NCBI RefSeq assembly: GCF_000424325.1
Contig: NZ_AUJR01000036.1
Span: 1-57,399, forward strand
Direction of reading: 5' to 3'
From: [Clostridium] clostridioforme AGR2157
GTDB lineage: Bacteria; Bacillota; Clostridia; Lachnospirales; Lachnospiraceae
Length of the DNA: 57,399 nucleotides
Part shown: positions 34,886 to 43,980 of the stretch, one piece after another
Numbering within the stretch: position 1 is the first letter of the stretch
Layout: each line of letters starts with the position of its first letter
Notes under the pieces: model-generated
Told to the model about the DNA's origin: nothing
Databases searched by the model: none
The model's input: only the letters and a program-made list of their open reading frames with translations
Made by a program: the position numbers and the translations under genes

Positions 34886-35632
34886 CTAATCCAGCATGAC
34901 CTTTACCGGCGAATCCACAGTCATGGTATCGGGGGTTACGAGGCAGTCATATGCCAGTACATGAACGCCGGCTTCACGGGCCTGCCTGAGCGCATCCCCA
35001 AAGGCCGGATGGGTAATGTCATTGGGGGTAAAACCCCGGATACCCTTCATCTGTATGACAAACAGGACATAAGCCTCATAGCCCTCCTCATGGGCCCTTA
35101 TAAGGCCTTTCAGGTGTTTGATGCCCCGTTCCGTGGGCGCGTCAGGAAACATAGCCAGACCATTTTCCTCCAGGGTCACGCCTTTGACTTCCATGAAGGC
35201 CGGGGACACTGCTTTCGTATTCCGGTTTCTCAGGGAGAATGCCAGGTCAAACCGTGAGTCGCCGTGGGTGACCTCCCGCCGTATGTCAAAGGGTACATAA
35301 GAACCAAGGGGGGAGCGTTTTTTTTCCGTACATTGGCCGTCGCCCAGTGAGGCCAGCCACTCCCATGCAGCCTTGTTGGGGGCCTGGGAGTCCATGTTGA
35401 TGAGCAGACCGTTTTTATATACGCCAATCAGGTCATACCCGGTCTTTCTTCCGGAAAGGGCTGCATCCGAATGGAATTCCAGTATAACCGTGACTCCGGG
35501 AATCAGAAGCTCCCTGCACCGTCCGGTGTTCTTTACATGGCATACCACCGTCCTGTTCTCTGTCTCCACATGGGCGATAAAGCGGTTGGGCCGGCTTATG
35601 AAGGTTCCGGCAACTATATGTTCATAGGTCAT
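34886..35632 (-). CDS. sfsA: SfsA (sugar fermentation stimulation protein, nuclease-like)
   Basis: A 248-residue protein of the SfsA family, which has an OB-like N-terminal domain and a PD-(D/E)XK-like C-terminal domain. Typical pieces are FISRPNRFIAHV near the start, HVKNTGRCRELL (family signature H-x-x-N-x-G-R-x-x-E-L-L), SRFDLAF with D, AFMEVKGVTL with E-x-K and TERGIKHLKGL. Length is standard. Function is uncertain; E. coli SfsA was linked to maltose metabolism. Confidence 0.9.
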   Translation of the reverse strand: MTYEHIVAGTFISRPNRFIAHVETENRTVVCHVKNTGRCRELLIPGVTVILEFHSDAALSGRKTGYDLIGVYKNGLLINMDSQAPNKAAWEWLASLGDGQCTEKKRSPLGSYVPFDIRREVTHGDSRFDLAFSLRNRNTKAVSPAFMEVKGVTLEENGLAMFPDAPTERGIKHLKGLIRAHEEGYEAYVLFVIQMKGIRGFTPNDITHPAFGDALRQAREAGVHVLAYDCLVTPDTMTVDSPVKVMLD

Positions 35633-35761
35633 GATGATGTTCCTCCCGGGCTTATTGGGCCTGCCCCGGATCCTGCGGGGGATGAGGACACGGCAGTATC
35701 GGGACAGGCTGTATCAGTATACCAGATAAAGGGCGGAAAAGGAAGGTATCCGTGTTTACAG

Positions 35762-35801
35762 TTGCGTCTGTCCGGGAAATATGTTAATATTTTGGTAACA
35801 T
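35762..35801 (+). promoter_or_regulatory. Promoter and palindrome before thrC
   Basis: TTGCGT (35762-35767), a spacer of 17 bases and TAATAT (35785-35790) resemble a promoter. The palindrome ATGTTA-9 bases-TAACAT (35781-35801) overlaps the -10 and could be an operator. No T-box or riboswitch fold was recognised. Confidence 0.4.
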
Positions 35802-35837
35802 TACTAATTGAGAATTTTAAAAGCGAGGAAAAAGAGT

Positions 35838-37334
35838 ATGGGATTAACCTATCAGAGTACAAGAGGCGGTGAAAAGGAAGTGACGGCTTCCATGGCCATC
35901 TTACAGGGCCTTGCAAAGGACGGCGGCCTGTTCATGCCGTCCTGTATTCCGGAGCTGGATGTGCCCATTGAAAAGCTGGCGTCCATGACATACCAGGAAA
36001 CAGCGTACGAGGTCATGAAGCTGTTCCTGACAGATTATACGGAAGCAGAGCTTAAGGACTGTATTGCCAGGGCCTATGACAGCAAGTTTGATACAGAGGA
36101 GATAGCGCCCCTTGCAAAGGCTGACGGATCATATTATCTTGAACTGTACCATGGAAGCACCATTGCATTCAAGGACATGGCTCTGTCCATCCTGCCGCAT
36201 CTTATGACCACAGCGGCCAGGAAGAACCATGTGGACCGGGAAATCGTCATTCTCACGGCCACGTCCGGGGATACGGGCAAGGCGGCCATGGCCGGATTTG
36301 CGGATGTGCCCGGGACCCGGATCATTGTATTCTATCCCAAGGACGGAGTCAGCAAGGTCCAGGAGCTTCAGATGCGTACCCAGAAAGGGGACAACACCTC
36401 TGTGGTGGCAATCCACGGCAATTTTGATGACGCCCAGACCGGCGTGAAGAAAATTTTCGGGGACAAGGACCTGGAAGCAGAGCTTGCGGGAAAGGGTTTC
36501 CGGTTTTCCTCGGCAAACTCCATTAACATTGGCCGTCTGGTTCCCCAGATTGTGTACTATGTATATGCTTATGCCAAACTGTTAGAAGCAGGAGAGATAG
36601 AAAAGGGCGAGAAAATCAATGTGGTGGTGCCAACAGGTAATTTCGGCAACATCCTTGCAGCCTATTTTGCGAAGCGTATGGGACTTCCTGTAAAGACTCT
36701 GGTATGCGCCTCCAATGATAATAAAGTCCTGTATGACTTTTTCACCACAGGAATTTATGACAGGAAGAGAGAGTTCATCCTCACCAATTCACCGTCCATG
36801 GATATCCTTATATCCAGCAACCTGGAGCGTCTCATCTATCTGAGTACAGGATGTGATGCCCAGGCCAACGAAAACCTGATGCGGGGGCTTTCCGAGGAGG
36901 GAAGATATGAGGTGACGCCTGAGATGCGCGCCTTCATGTCCGATTTCGTGGGAGGCTTTGCCACACAGGAGCAGAACGCTGTCACCATCAGGAAGCTGTT
37001 TGATGATACGGGTTATCTCATCGACACCCATACAGGCGTTGCGGCTGCCGTATACGGAAATTACAGGAAGGAAAGCGGGGATGACACAAAGACAGTCATA
37101 GCGTCCACTGCCAGCCCTTATAAATTCTCCCGCAGTGTCATGGAAGCCATTGCAGGCAGGGAAGGACTGGAGGGCAAGGATGAATTTGAAATCGTAGATG
37201 CATTAAGCGCCCTGTCCGGCGTCGCTGTTCCCCAGGCAGTGGAGGAAATCCGCCATGCAGCCATCCACCATAACAGGGAGTGCGGCGTGGATGATATGAA
37301 GAACGAGGTAAAGGACATCCTTGGCCTCAGCTGA
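35838..37334 (+). CDS. thrC: Threonine synthase
   Basis: A 498-residue PLP enzyme that makes threonine from O-phosphohomoserine. It opens with the family motif Y-x-S-T-R-G (TYQSTRGGEKEV). The PLP lysine is in STIAFKDMALSILP near residue 110; TATSGDTGKAAMAGF and VVPTGNFGNILAAYFAKRMG are phosphate- and ring-binding loops. The length fits the long (class I) type. ATG 35838 follows GCGAGGAAAAAGAGT. Confidence 0.93.
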   Translation: MGLTYQSTRGGEKEVTASMAILQGLAKDGGLFMPSCIPELDVPIEKLASMTYQETAYEVMKLFLTDYTEAELKDCIARAYDSKFDTEEIAPLAKADGSYYLELYHGSTIAFKDMALSILPHLMTTAARKNHVDREIVILTATSGDTGKAAMAGFADVPGTRIIVFYPKDGVSKVQELQMRTQKGDNTSVVAIHGNFDDAQTGVKKIFGDKDLEAELAGKGFRFSSANSINIGRLVPQIVYYVYAYAKLLEAGEIEKGEKINVVVPTGNFGNILAAYFAKRMGLPVKTLVCASNDNKVLYDFFTTGIYDRKREFILTNSPSMDILISSNLERLIYLSTGCDAQANENLMRGLSEEGRYEVTPEMRAFMSDFVGGFATQEQNAVTIRKLFDDTGYLIDTHTGVAAAVYGNYRKESGDDTKTVIASTASPYKFSRSVMEAIAGREGLEGKDEFEIVDALSALSGVAVPQAVEEIRHAAIHHNRECGVDDMKNEVKDILGLS

Positions 37335-37424
37335 TTTAATAAAAACCATCTTCCTTTTTGTTCGCGTATGCGATATAATGGGTGAGATGGTTAATAAAAT
37401 AACAAAGTTATAAGGAGGTATAAT

Positions 37425-38294
37425 ATGTTAGTTTCAGCAAAAGACATGCTTGAGAAAGCAAGGGAAGGCAAGTACGCAGTTGGCCAGTTCAACATCAATA
37501 ACCTTGAGTGGACCAAATCCGTACTGCTGACAGCAGAAGAACTGAAATCTCCGGTTATCCTGGGCGTATCCGAGGGCGCAGGAAAGTATATGACGGGATT
37601 TAAGACAGTTGCAGCCATGGTCCGGGCTATGATGGAAGAACTGAACATCACGGTACCGGTTGCCCTGCATCTGGACCATGGTACTTACGATGGCTGCTAT
37701 AAATGTATCAAAGCAGGATTTTCCTCCATCATGTTTGATGGTTCCCACTATCCCATCGAAGAGAACATCGAGAAGACAAAGGAGCTGGTTAAGGTAGCAC
37801 ATGCCATGGGTCTGTCCCTGGAGGCAGAGGTTGGCTCCATCGGCGGTGAGGAAGACGGCGTGGTAGGCTTAGGCGAGTGCGCTGATCCTCAGGAGTGCAA
37901 GGCCATCGCTGATCTGGGAATTGACTTCCTGGCAGCAGGTATCGGCAATATTCACGGCAAATATCCTGAGAACTGGCCAGGCCTTCGTTTCGACGTATTA
38001 GAGCAGGTAAAGGCAGCTGTAGGCGACATGCCTCTGGTTCTTCACGGCGGTACAGGTATCCCTGAGGATATGATTAAGAAGGCTGTCAGCCTGGGCGTTG
38101 CAAAAATCAATGTAAACACAGAGTGCCAGCTGTCCTTCGCAGCAGCCACCAGGGAATACATCGAGGCTGGCAAGGACCTGAAGGGCAAGGGCTTTGATCC
38201 AAGGAAGCTTCTGGCTCCGGGCGCTGATGCTATCAGGGCAACTGTTAAGGAAAAGATGGAGCTGTTCGGTTCTGTTGGCAAGGCAAAAGAATAA
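37425..38294 (+). CDS. Class II fructose-1,6-bisphosphate aldolase
   Basis: A 289-residue zinc-dependent glycolytic aldolase (Fba, class II). Zinc ligands are in VALHLDHGT (near residue 84), GNIHGKYP (near 181) and LVLHGGTGIPEDM (near 206); AVGQFNINNLEW near residue 15 is the usual start. Related tagatose/ketose bisphosphate aldolases share these, but the KAINVNTE-like block (KINVNTECQ) and length fit Fba. ATG 37425 follows TAAGGAGGTATAAT, and a TATAAT -10 lies at 37374. Promoter activity is likely high. Confidence 0.9.
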   Translation: MLVSAKDMLEKAREGKYAVGQFNINNLEWTKSVLLTAEELKSPVILGVSEGAGKYMTGFKTVAAMVRAMMEELNITVPVALHLDHGTYDGCYKCIKAGFSSIMFDGSHYPIEENIEKTKELVKVAHAMGLSLEAEVGSIGGEEDGVVGLGECADPQECKAIADLGIDFLAAGIGNIHGKYPENWPGLRFDVLEQVKAAVGDMPLVLHGGTGIPEDMIKKAVSLGVAKINVNTECQLSFAAATREYIEAGKDLKGKGFDPRKLLAPGADAIRATVKEKMELFGSVGKAKE

Positions 38295-38304
38295 AAATGT
38301 ATTT

Positions 38305-38395
38305 TTATTTAAAAACCACTTGCAATTTCGGTGGAAATGGTTTATTTTAATAAAGAACAAAGGTGTTCTCTCTCAGAGGGGGAACGCCTTTTTAT
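38305..38395 (+). terminator. Two tandem terminator hairpins after the aldolase gene
   Basis: The first pairs AAACCA with TGGTTT before TATTTTA (about 38311-38348). The second pairs AAGGTGTTC with GAACGCCTT and is followed by TTTTTA (about 38359-38395). Between here and the glutamine synthetase start (38522) a short direct repeat, TATGACCTGAG, is seen at about 38439 and 38456. Confidence 0.6.
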
Positions 38396-38521
38396 TATAT
38401 ATCCGTGCGGACTTAATATAATTACGTGAAAAGAGATGTATGACCTGAGAGAACTATGACCTGAGGATTTTAGAAACGATTTTGGAAAAGGAAGATAAAA
38501 AAAGAGAGGATGGATAATTCT

Positions 38522-40636
38522 ATGAGCGATGTATTGAATGTCTCGGAGATGTTCGGTAAAAATGTATTCAATGATGCGGTGATGAGGGACCGTCTGCCAA
38601 AGAGCGTGTACAAGAAGTTGAAGAAAACGATTGAAGACGGGGCAGAGCTGGACCCCAGTATTGCAGATGTGGTTGCCCATGCCATGAAGGACTGGGCAAT
38701 CGAGAGGGGAGCCACCCACTATACCCACTGGTTCCAGCCGCTGACAGGCGTGACTGCAGAGAAGCATGATTCCTTTATCTCTGCTCCCTCCGACGGAAAA
38801 GTAATCATGGAATTCTCCGGCAAGGAGCTGATTAAGGGCGAGCCGGACGCATCCTCCTTTCCATCCGGCGGCCTGCGCGCCACCTTTGAAGCAAGGGGAT
38901 ATACGGTTTGGGATTGTACCTCACCGGCCTTCCTGCGGGAAGACGCCATCGGCGTGACCCTGTGCATCCCCACTTCCTTCTGTTCCTATAAGGGGGAGGC
39001 GCTGGATAAGAAGACCCCATTGCTGCGTTCCATGCAGGCTGTCAATGAGCAGGCCTTAAGGATACTCCGTCTTTTTGGCAACACCACAGCCAAGCGGGTC
39101 GCACCGTCCGTAGGCGCGGAGCAGGAATATTTCCTGGTAGACAGAGAGAAATATTTGCAGCGCAAGGACCTGATTTACACCGGCCGCACCTTATTCGGCG
39201 CAATGCCTCCCAAGGGCCAGGAGCTGGAGGACCATTACTTTGGCGCCATCCGTGAGAGAATCGGTTCTTACATGAACGATGTAAATAAAGAGCTGTGGAA
39301 ATTAGGCGTGCCTGCCAAGACACAGCACAACGAGGTGGCTCCGGCCCAGCATGAGCTTGCGCCTATCTACGAGGGTGTGAATCAGGCTGTTGACCACAAC
39401 CAGATTGTCATGGAGACACTTAAGAAGGTGGCCGGACGCCACGGCATGGCCTGCCTCCTTCATGAGAAGCCCTTCGCGGGCGTCAATGGTTCCGGTAAGC
39501 ATGACAACTGGTCCCTGACCGCTGATGACGGTACCAATCTTCTGAATCCTGGCGACACGCCTCATGAAAACATCCAGTTCCTCCTGGTACTGGCATGTAT
39601 CATCAAGGCTGTGGATGTCCATGCAGACCTTCTTAGGGAATCTGCATCCGTTGTGGGAAATGACCACAGACTGGGAGCCAACGAGGCGCCGCCTGCCATC
39701 ATATCCATTTTCCTGGGAGAGCAGCTTGAGGATGTAATCGATCAGCTGTGCAGCACCGGCGAAGCCACCCACTCCAAACAGGGCGGCACCTTAAAGACCG
39801 GCGTTGACATTCTTCCTGACCTGGATAAGGATGCCACGGACAGGAACCGTACATCACCCTTTGCCTTTACCGGCAATAAATTCGAGTTCCGCATGGTGGG
39901 TTCCTCGGATTCCATCGCTTCTCCCAATACCGTGCTGAACACCATTGTGGCAGAAGCCTTTAAGGAAGCGGCAGACATACTGGAGAAGGCAGAGGACTTC
40001 GATATGGCTGTACATGATTTCATCAAGGAGACCCTGGCCGCCCATAAGAGAATCATTTTCAATGGAAATGGATATTCAGATGAGTGGGTGGCCGAGGCTG
40101 AGAGAAGAGGCCTTCCAAACATCCGCTCCATGGTGGATGCAATCCCGGCCCTGACAACGGATAAGGCAGTGAAGCTGTTCGAGGCGTTTGGGGTATTTAC
40201 AAAGGCTGAGCTGGAATCCAGGTCTGAGGTGGAATATGAGAACTATTCCAAAGCCATTAACATTGAGGCCAGGACCATGTATGACATGGCCAGCAAGTCC
40301 ATCATCCCGGCAGTCATCAAGTATACCACACAGCTGGCTGCATCCATCGGAGCCGTGAAAGGCGTATGCCAGGAGGCAGATGTGAGCACCCAGACAGAGC
40401 TGCTTATAAAGACCTCAAAGCTGCTCACTGAGATAAGGACAGCCCTTGCCCACCTTTTGGAGGTGACAGAAAAGGCCTCCGCCGCCGAGGGCGGTAAGGT
40501 TCAGGCAGTCGTCTACCACAGCCAGGTAGTACCGGCCATGGAAGCACTCAGGGCTCCTGTGGACCAGCTGGAGATGATTGTGGATAAGGAACTGTGGCCA
40601 ATGCCAAGTTATGGGGATTTGATATTTGAAGTGTAA
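38522..40636 (+). CDS. glnN: Glutamine synthetase type III
   Basis: A 704-residue GSIII (GlnN), the long form common in Bacteroidetes and clostridia. Key parts: [16 protein letters not shown] near the start, [12 protein letters not shown] with metal-binding Glu, [35 protein letters not shown], and [15 protein letters not shown] near the end of the catalytic domain. The conserved type III C-terminal helical extension is present. The start could be ATG 38510 or 38522; 38522 has better spacing to GAGAGGATGG. It incorporates ammonium into glutamine and typically responds to nitrogen. Confidence 0.92.
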   Translation: MSDVLNVSEMFGKNVFNDAVMRDRLPKSVYKKLKKTIEDGAELDPSIADVVAHAMKDWAIERGATHYTHWFQPLTGVTAEKHDSFISAPSDGKVIMEFSGKELIKGEPDASSFPSGGLRATFEARGYTVWDCTSPAFLREDAIGVTLCIPTSFCSYKGEALDKKTPLLRSMQAVNEQALRILRLFGNTTAKRVAPSVGAEQEYFLVDREKYLQRKDLIYTGRTLFGAMPPKGQELEDHYFGAIRERIGSYMNDVNKELWKLGVPAKTQHNEVAPAQHELAPIYEGVNQAVDHNQIVMETLKKVAGRHGMACLLHEKPFAGVNGSGKHDNWSLTADDGTNLLNPGDTPHENIQFLLVLACIIKAVDVHADLLRESASVVGNDHRLGANEAPPAIISIFLGEQLEDVIDQLCSTGEATHSKQGGTLKTGVDILPDLDKDATDRNRTSPFAFTGNKFEFRMVGSSDSIASPNTVLNTIVAEAFKEAADILEKAEDFDMAVHDFIKETLAAHKRIIFNGNGYSDEWVAEAERRGLPNIRSMVDAIPALTTDKAVKLFEAFGVFTKAELESRSEVEYENYSKAINIEARTMYDMASKSIIPAVIKYTTQLAASIGAVKGVCQEADVSTQTELLIKTSKLLTEIRTALAHLLEVTEKASAAEGGKVQAVVYHSQVVPAMEALRAPVDQLEMIVDKELWPMPSYGDLIFEV

Positions 40637-40649
40637 GTTTATAGGTAGG

Positions 40650-40689
40650 AAAGCCAGGCTCCGGGAAATGCTTCGGAACCTGGCTTTTT
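40650..40689 (+). terminator. Rho-independent terminator after glnN
   Basis: AAAGCCAGG and CCTGGCTTT form a nine-pair stem with an inner TCCG/CGGA pair, followed by a T-run ending at 40689. Confidence 0.8.
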
Positions 40690-40820
40690 AGTGCTTATGG
40701 TTTCAAAAAGGAAATATTTCCATTTTGCTTGCTTTTTTAAGCGGGTGTGATATAATGTTCATATATTTTTATAAAATGATAAATTTGAACATAAACAGGC
40801 AGGGAAGCGAGGATTACACA

Positions 40821-42692
40821 ATGGACAGACATGGACTTGTATGCAGGGCGGTGCTGGAGCAGCCGGATATCACCCAAAGGGGGCTGGCCGGAAAGCTGGA
40901 CGTCTCCCTGGGCACGGCCAATGGTTTGATTAAGGAATGCCTGGCAAAGGGATATATAGGAGAGGAAAGCAGCCAAAAGGGCAAGGCCCGATGGAGGCTT
41001 ATGCCCGCTGGACAGAAACTGTTAGACCAATATAAGGTGGACGGCGCTCTTATTATTGCAGCCGGATTCGGTTCTCGTTTTGTACCCCTGACCTTTGAGA
41101 CGCCCAAGGGGCTCCTGGAGGTCTTTGGGGAGCGTATGATTGAGCGTCAGATTAAGCAGCTCCACGAAGTTGGTATAAGGAACATAACCATAGCAGTGGG
41201 ATATCTGAAGGAGAAGTTCGAATACCTCATTGATAAATACGGTGTGGAGCTTCTGTACAATCCTGAATATACCAGCAAAAACACCCTGACCACCATCTAT
41301 CGGGCCAGGAAGGTGCTGGAAGGACGCAATATGTACATCCTGTCATCGGACAACTGGATGCGGAAGAACATGTATCATGCCTATGAATGCGGGGCCTGGT
41401 ACAGCTCAGTCTTTCAGAGGGGAGAAACCAGGGAATGGTGCCTTTATTTTAATAAAAAGGGAAGGATCACGGATGTGAAAGTAGGCGGGCGGGACCAGTG
41501 GGTCATGTATGGTCCGGCTTATTTTTCCCGGGAATTTTCACGGCAGTTTCTTCCCGTGCTGGAAGCCTATTATAAGACGCCGGGAACAGAGCAGTTCTAC
41601 TGGGAACAGGTCTATGCGGACATGCTGGAAGGAGAGGCCAGACAGCGTCTGGAGGAGGAAGCCGGCGGACTGCTGGAAGCGGCCCAGGAAGCCAGCGGCC
41701 TGGCAGCTTCCAGATGGGATGAGATAGAGATGGATGTGAACCGTCAGCCGGATGACCAGGTATATGAGTTTGAGAACCTGGAGGAGCTGCGCCTGTTTGA
41801 CCCCCGCTATCAGAATCATTCTGACAATGCGGCCATGAAGCTGGTCGCAGAGGTATTCAATGTACCGGAATCCCACATTAAGGATATCCGCTGCCTGAAA
41901 GCAGGCATGACCAACAAGTCGTTTCTGTTTAAGGTGGAGGACCGCCGCTGCATCTGCCGCATACCGGGTCCGGGTACAGAACTTCTGATTAACAGGGAAC
42001 AGGAAAAAACTGTCTACGATGCGGTTGCTCCACTTGAAATTACCGAGCATGTGCTGTACATGAACGAAAAGACGGGGTATAAGATAGCGGATTACTATGA
42101 AGGCACCAGAAATGCGGATTCAGCGGTTTGGGATGATATGGAAAAATGCATGTCCATGGTGCGCTGCCTTCATCAGTCTGGCATCACGGTGGCCCATTCC
42201 TTTGACATCCGGGAAAGAATCAGCTTTTACGAAAAGCTGTGCGGGAGCCACGGGACTCTTTTGTTTGAGGATTACGAGGAAGTGAAGAGGGGGATGGACT
42301 GGCTTATGGATACGCTTGATTCCATGGAACGCCCAAAATGCCTGTGCCATATTGACGCAAATGTGGATAACTTTCTCTTTTTTGAGGACGGCAGTGTAAA
42401 ACTTCTGGATTGGGAGTATGCAGGCATGTGTGACCCGGTGATGGATGTGTCCATGTGCGCTATTTATTCCTATTACAATGAAGAGGACATGGAACGGCTC
42501 TTCAGGCTTTATCTCCGGAGGGAGCCCTCGGAGGACGAACTGTTCGCCCTTTATGCCAATGCTGCTCTGGGCGGATTCCTGTGGTGTCTGTGGGCTGTAT
42601 ATAAAAGCTTCCTGGGAGAGGAGTTTGGGGAATACACCATTATCATGTACCGGTATGCAAAAAAATATTATAGTAAATTACGGAAATTGTAA
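40821..42692 (+). CDS. Three-domain fusion: winged helix, LicC-like cytidylyltransferase, LicA-like choline kinase
   Basis: A 623-residue protein. Residues 5-62 form a MarR-like winged helix (GLAGKLDVSLGTANGLIKE). A nucleotidyltransferase follows with IAAGFGSRF (79-87) and Lys96 in TPKGLLEVFG, most like CTP:phosphocholine cytidylyltransferase LicC. From about 345 a choline/ethanolamine kinase domain carries LCHIDANVDNFLF (HxDxxxxN) and LLDWEYAGMCDP (metal Asp). Together they would phosphorylate choline and make CDP-choline for surface decoration. ATG 40821 follows GCGAGGATTACACA; an extended -10 TGATATAAT is at about 40748. Choline-binding-repeat proteins are encoded next door. No licD transferase is in the window. 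Confidence 0.85.
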   Translation: MDRHGLVCRAVLEQPDITQRGLAGKLDVSLGTANGLIKECLAKGYIGEESSQKGKARWRLMPAGQKLLDQYKVDGALIIAAGFGSRFVPLTFETPKGLLEVFGERMIERQIKQLHEVGIRNITIAVGYLKEKFEYLIDKYGVELLYNPEYTSKNTLTTIYRARKVLEGRNMYILSSDNWMRKNMYHAYECGAWYSSVFQRGETREWCLYFNKKGRITDVKVGGRDQWVMYGPAYFSREFSRQFLPVLEAYYKTPGTEQFYWEQVYADMLEGEARQRLEEEAGGLLEAAQEASGLAASRWDEIEMDVNRQPDDQVYEFENLEELRLFDPRYQNHSDNAAMKLVAEVFNVPESHIKDIRCLKAGMTNKSFLFKVEDRRCICRIPGPGTELLINREQEKTVYDAVAPLEITEHVLYMNEKTGYKIADYYEGTRNADSAVWDDMEKCMSMVRCLHQSGITVAHSFDIRERISFYEKLCGSHGTLLFEDYEEVKRGMDWLMDTLDSMERPKCLCHIDANVDNFLFFEDGSVKLLDWEYAGMCDPVMDVSMCAIYSYYNEEDMERLFRLYLRREPSEDELFALYANAALGGFLWCLWAVYKSFLGEEFGEYTIIMYRYAKKYYSKLRKL

Positions 42693-42720
42693 TAAATTTG
42701 TTACCAAATGAATATGGGAT

Positions 42721-42731
42721 TGTGCTATAAT
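42721..42731 (+). promoter_or_regulatory. Extended -10 promoter before the choline-binding protein
   Basis: TG-C-TATAAT (42723-42731) is an extended -10 element; the -35 region is weak (TACCAA about 18 bases upstream). It is about 70 bases before ATG 42800. Confidence 0.5.
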
Positions 42732-42799
42732 CGAAGATATGTAAAAGGTTGGGGACTACTATGCCCCTGGCCAGATATACCAGGCGAGGAGGATGACAA

Positions 42800-43891
42800 A
42801 TGGGATATAAAAAGTACTGGGCAGCAATCGCGGCAGCCGGTATGATTGGGGCCATGTCATTGGGGTCTGTATTTACCAGCTATGCGGCAGACGGATGGAG
42901 TAAATCCAATGATAATTGGACTTATATCTATAATGGACAGATACATACAGGATGGCTTCAGACCAGCGAGGGCTGGTATTATATGGATTTATCCACGGGA
43001 TATATGTCTACTGGTTTTAAGCAGATTGACGGAAAATGGTATTTCTTCAGGCCGAACGGCCTCATGGCCATGGGCTGGATTAATCCGGAGGACGGCAAGT
43101 GGTATTATATGCTGAACGACGGAAGTATGGTTACAGGCTGGCTGAAGATTGGCAATGACTACTACTTCATGCGTGGCAACGGAACCATGGCAACCGGCTG
43201 GCGTGAGATGGACGGCGCATGGTATTATTTCCAGAGCAACGGAAAGTGCGTGGTTAATTCCTGGGCACAGATTAAGGACAACTGGTACCTCTTTGGCACG
43301 GACGGCAAGATGATGACGGGCTGGGCTAAAGTGGATAATGATTATTTCTACCTGAATACGGATGGCCGGATGCTGATAGGCTGGCTGAGCGACAGCGAAG
43401 GCAACAAATATTATATGGATACAAGCAACGGTAAGATGTCCACAGGCTGGAAGCAGATTGATAATTCCTGGCATTACTTCAACAGCAATGGACATATGAT
43501 GACGGGATGGATTCAGCTGGACGGCAAGTACTACTATCTGAACCCTGCCAACGAGGGCAAGATGATTGCAGGCACGACAGCTACCATCAACGGCGTACAG
43601 TATAATTTTGACGGCAGCGGCATATGCCAGAATGCCAACGGCGTATCGGCCCAGACACCGGGTACCGTGAACAATAATTCCGTCAGTTCCGGCGGCAGCG
43701 GCGGACCTGGCGTATCCGGTTCTTCCGGCTCCGGTATCAGCAGCGGCACACCGGGCAGCTCCGGAAACAGCAGCGGCACACCAGGCAGATCCGGAAACAG
43801 TACAAACGGCCCGACCAGCGGCAATTCCAATAACAGCCCATCCGGCTCATCAACTGCGCTTGAACCAGGACGGACAGACGGACCAGGTTGA
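42800..43891 (+). CDS. Secreted choline-binding-repeat protein
   Basis: A 363-residue exported protein. A signal peptide (residues 1-27, ending near YAA) is followed by about 11 CW_binding_1 repeats of some 20 residues, each with the W-x-x-x-x-G-x-W-Y-Y-x-x-x-x-G-x-M-x-T-G pattern, to about residue 275. The last 80 residues are Gly/Ser/Pro-rich tandem units (GTPGSSGNSS). There is no catalytic domain, so it may be a structural or adhesive layer on phosphocholine-bearing polymers. ATG 42800 follows GAGGAGGATGACAA. Confidence 0.87.
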   Translation: MGYKKYWAAIAAAGMIGAMSLGSVFTSYAADGWSKSNDNWTYIYNGQIHTGWLQTSEGWYYMDLSTGYMSTGFKQIDGKWYFFRPNGLMAMGWINPEDGKWYYMLNDGSMVTGWLKIGNDYYFMRGNGTMATGWREMDGAWYYFQSNGKCVVNSWAQIKDNWYLFGTDGKMMTGWAKVDNDYFYLNTDGRMLIGWLSDSEGNKYYMDTSNGKMSTGWKQIDNSWHYFNSNGHMMTGWIQLDGKYYYLNPANEGKMIAGTTATINGVQYNFDGSGICQNANGVSAQTPGTVNNNSVSSGGSGGPGVSGSSGSGISSGTPGSSGNSSGTPGRSGNSTNGPTSGNSNNSPSGSSTALEPGRTDGPG

Positions 43892-43907
43892 TTTACTGCA
43901 GTTTAAT

Positions 43908-43951
43908 AAGGGGGGTGTGACAGCGGATGGCTGGACATCCCTTCTTTTTTT
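43908..43951 (+). terminator. Imperfect terminator between choline-binding genes
   Basis: AAGGGGGGTGT can pair with ACATCCCTT (with wobble), followed by CTTTTTT. It probably separates the two choline-binding-repeat transcripts. Confidence 0.45.
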
Positions 43952-43980
43952 GAAAAATACAAAGGGATGAGGAGAAGACT

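Noticed and set aside
43534-43830. Pro/Leu-rich minus-strand frame opposite the choline-binding protein tail
   Set aside because: It mirrors the Gly/Ser/Pro repeat of the real gene and has no start signal.
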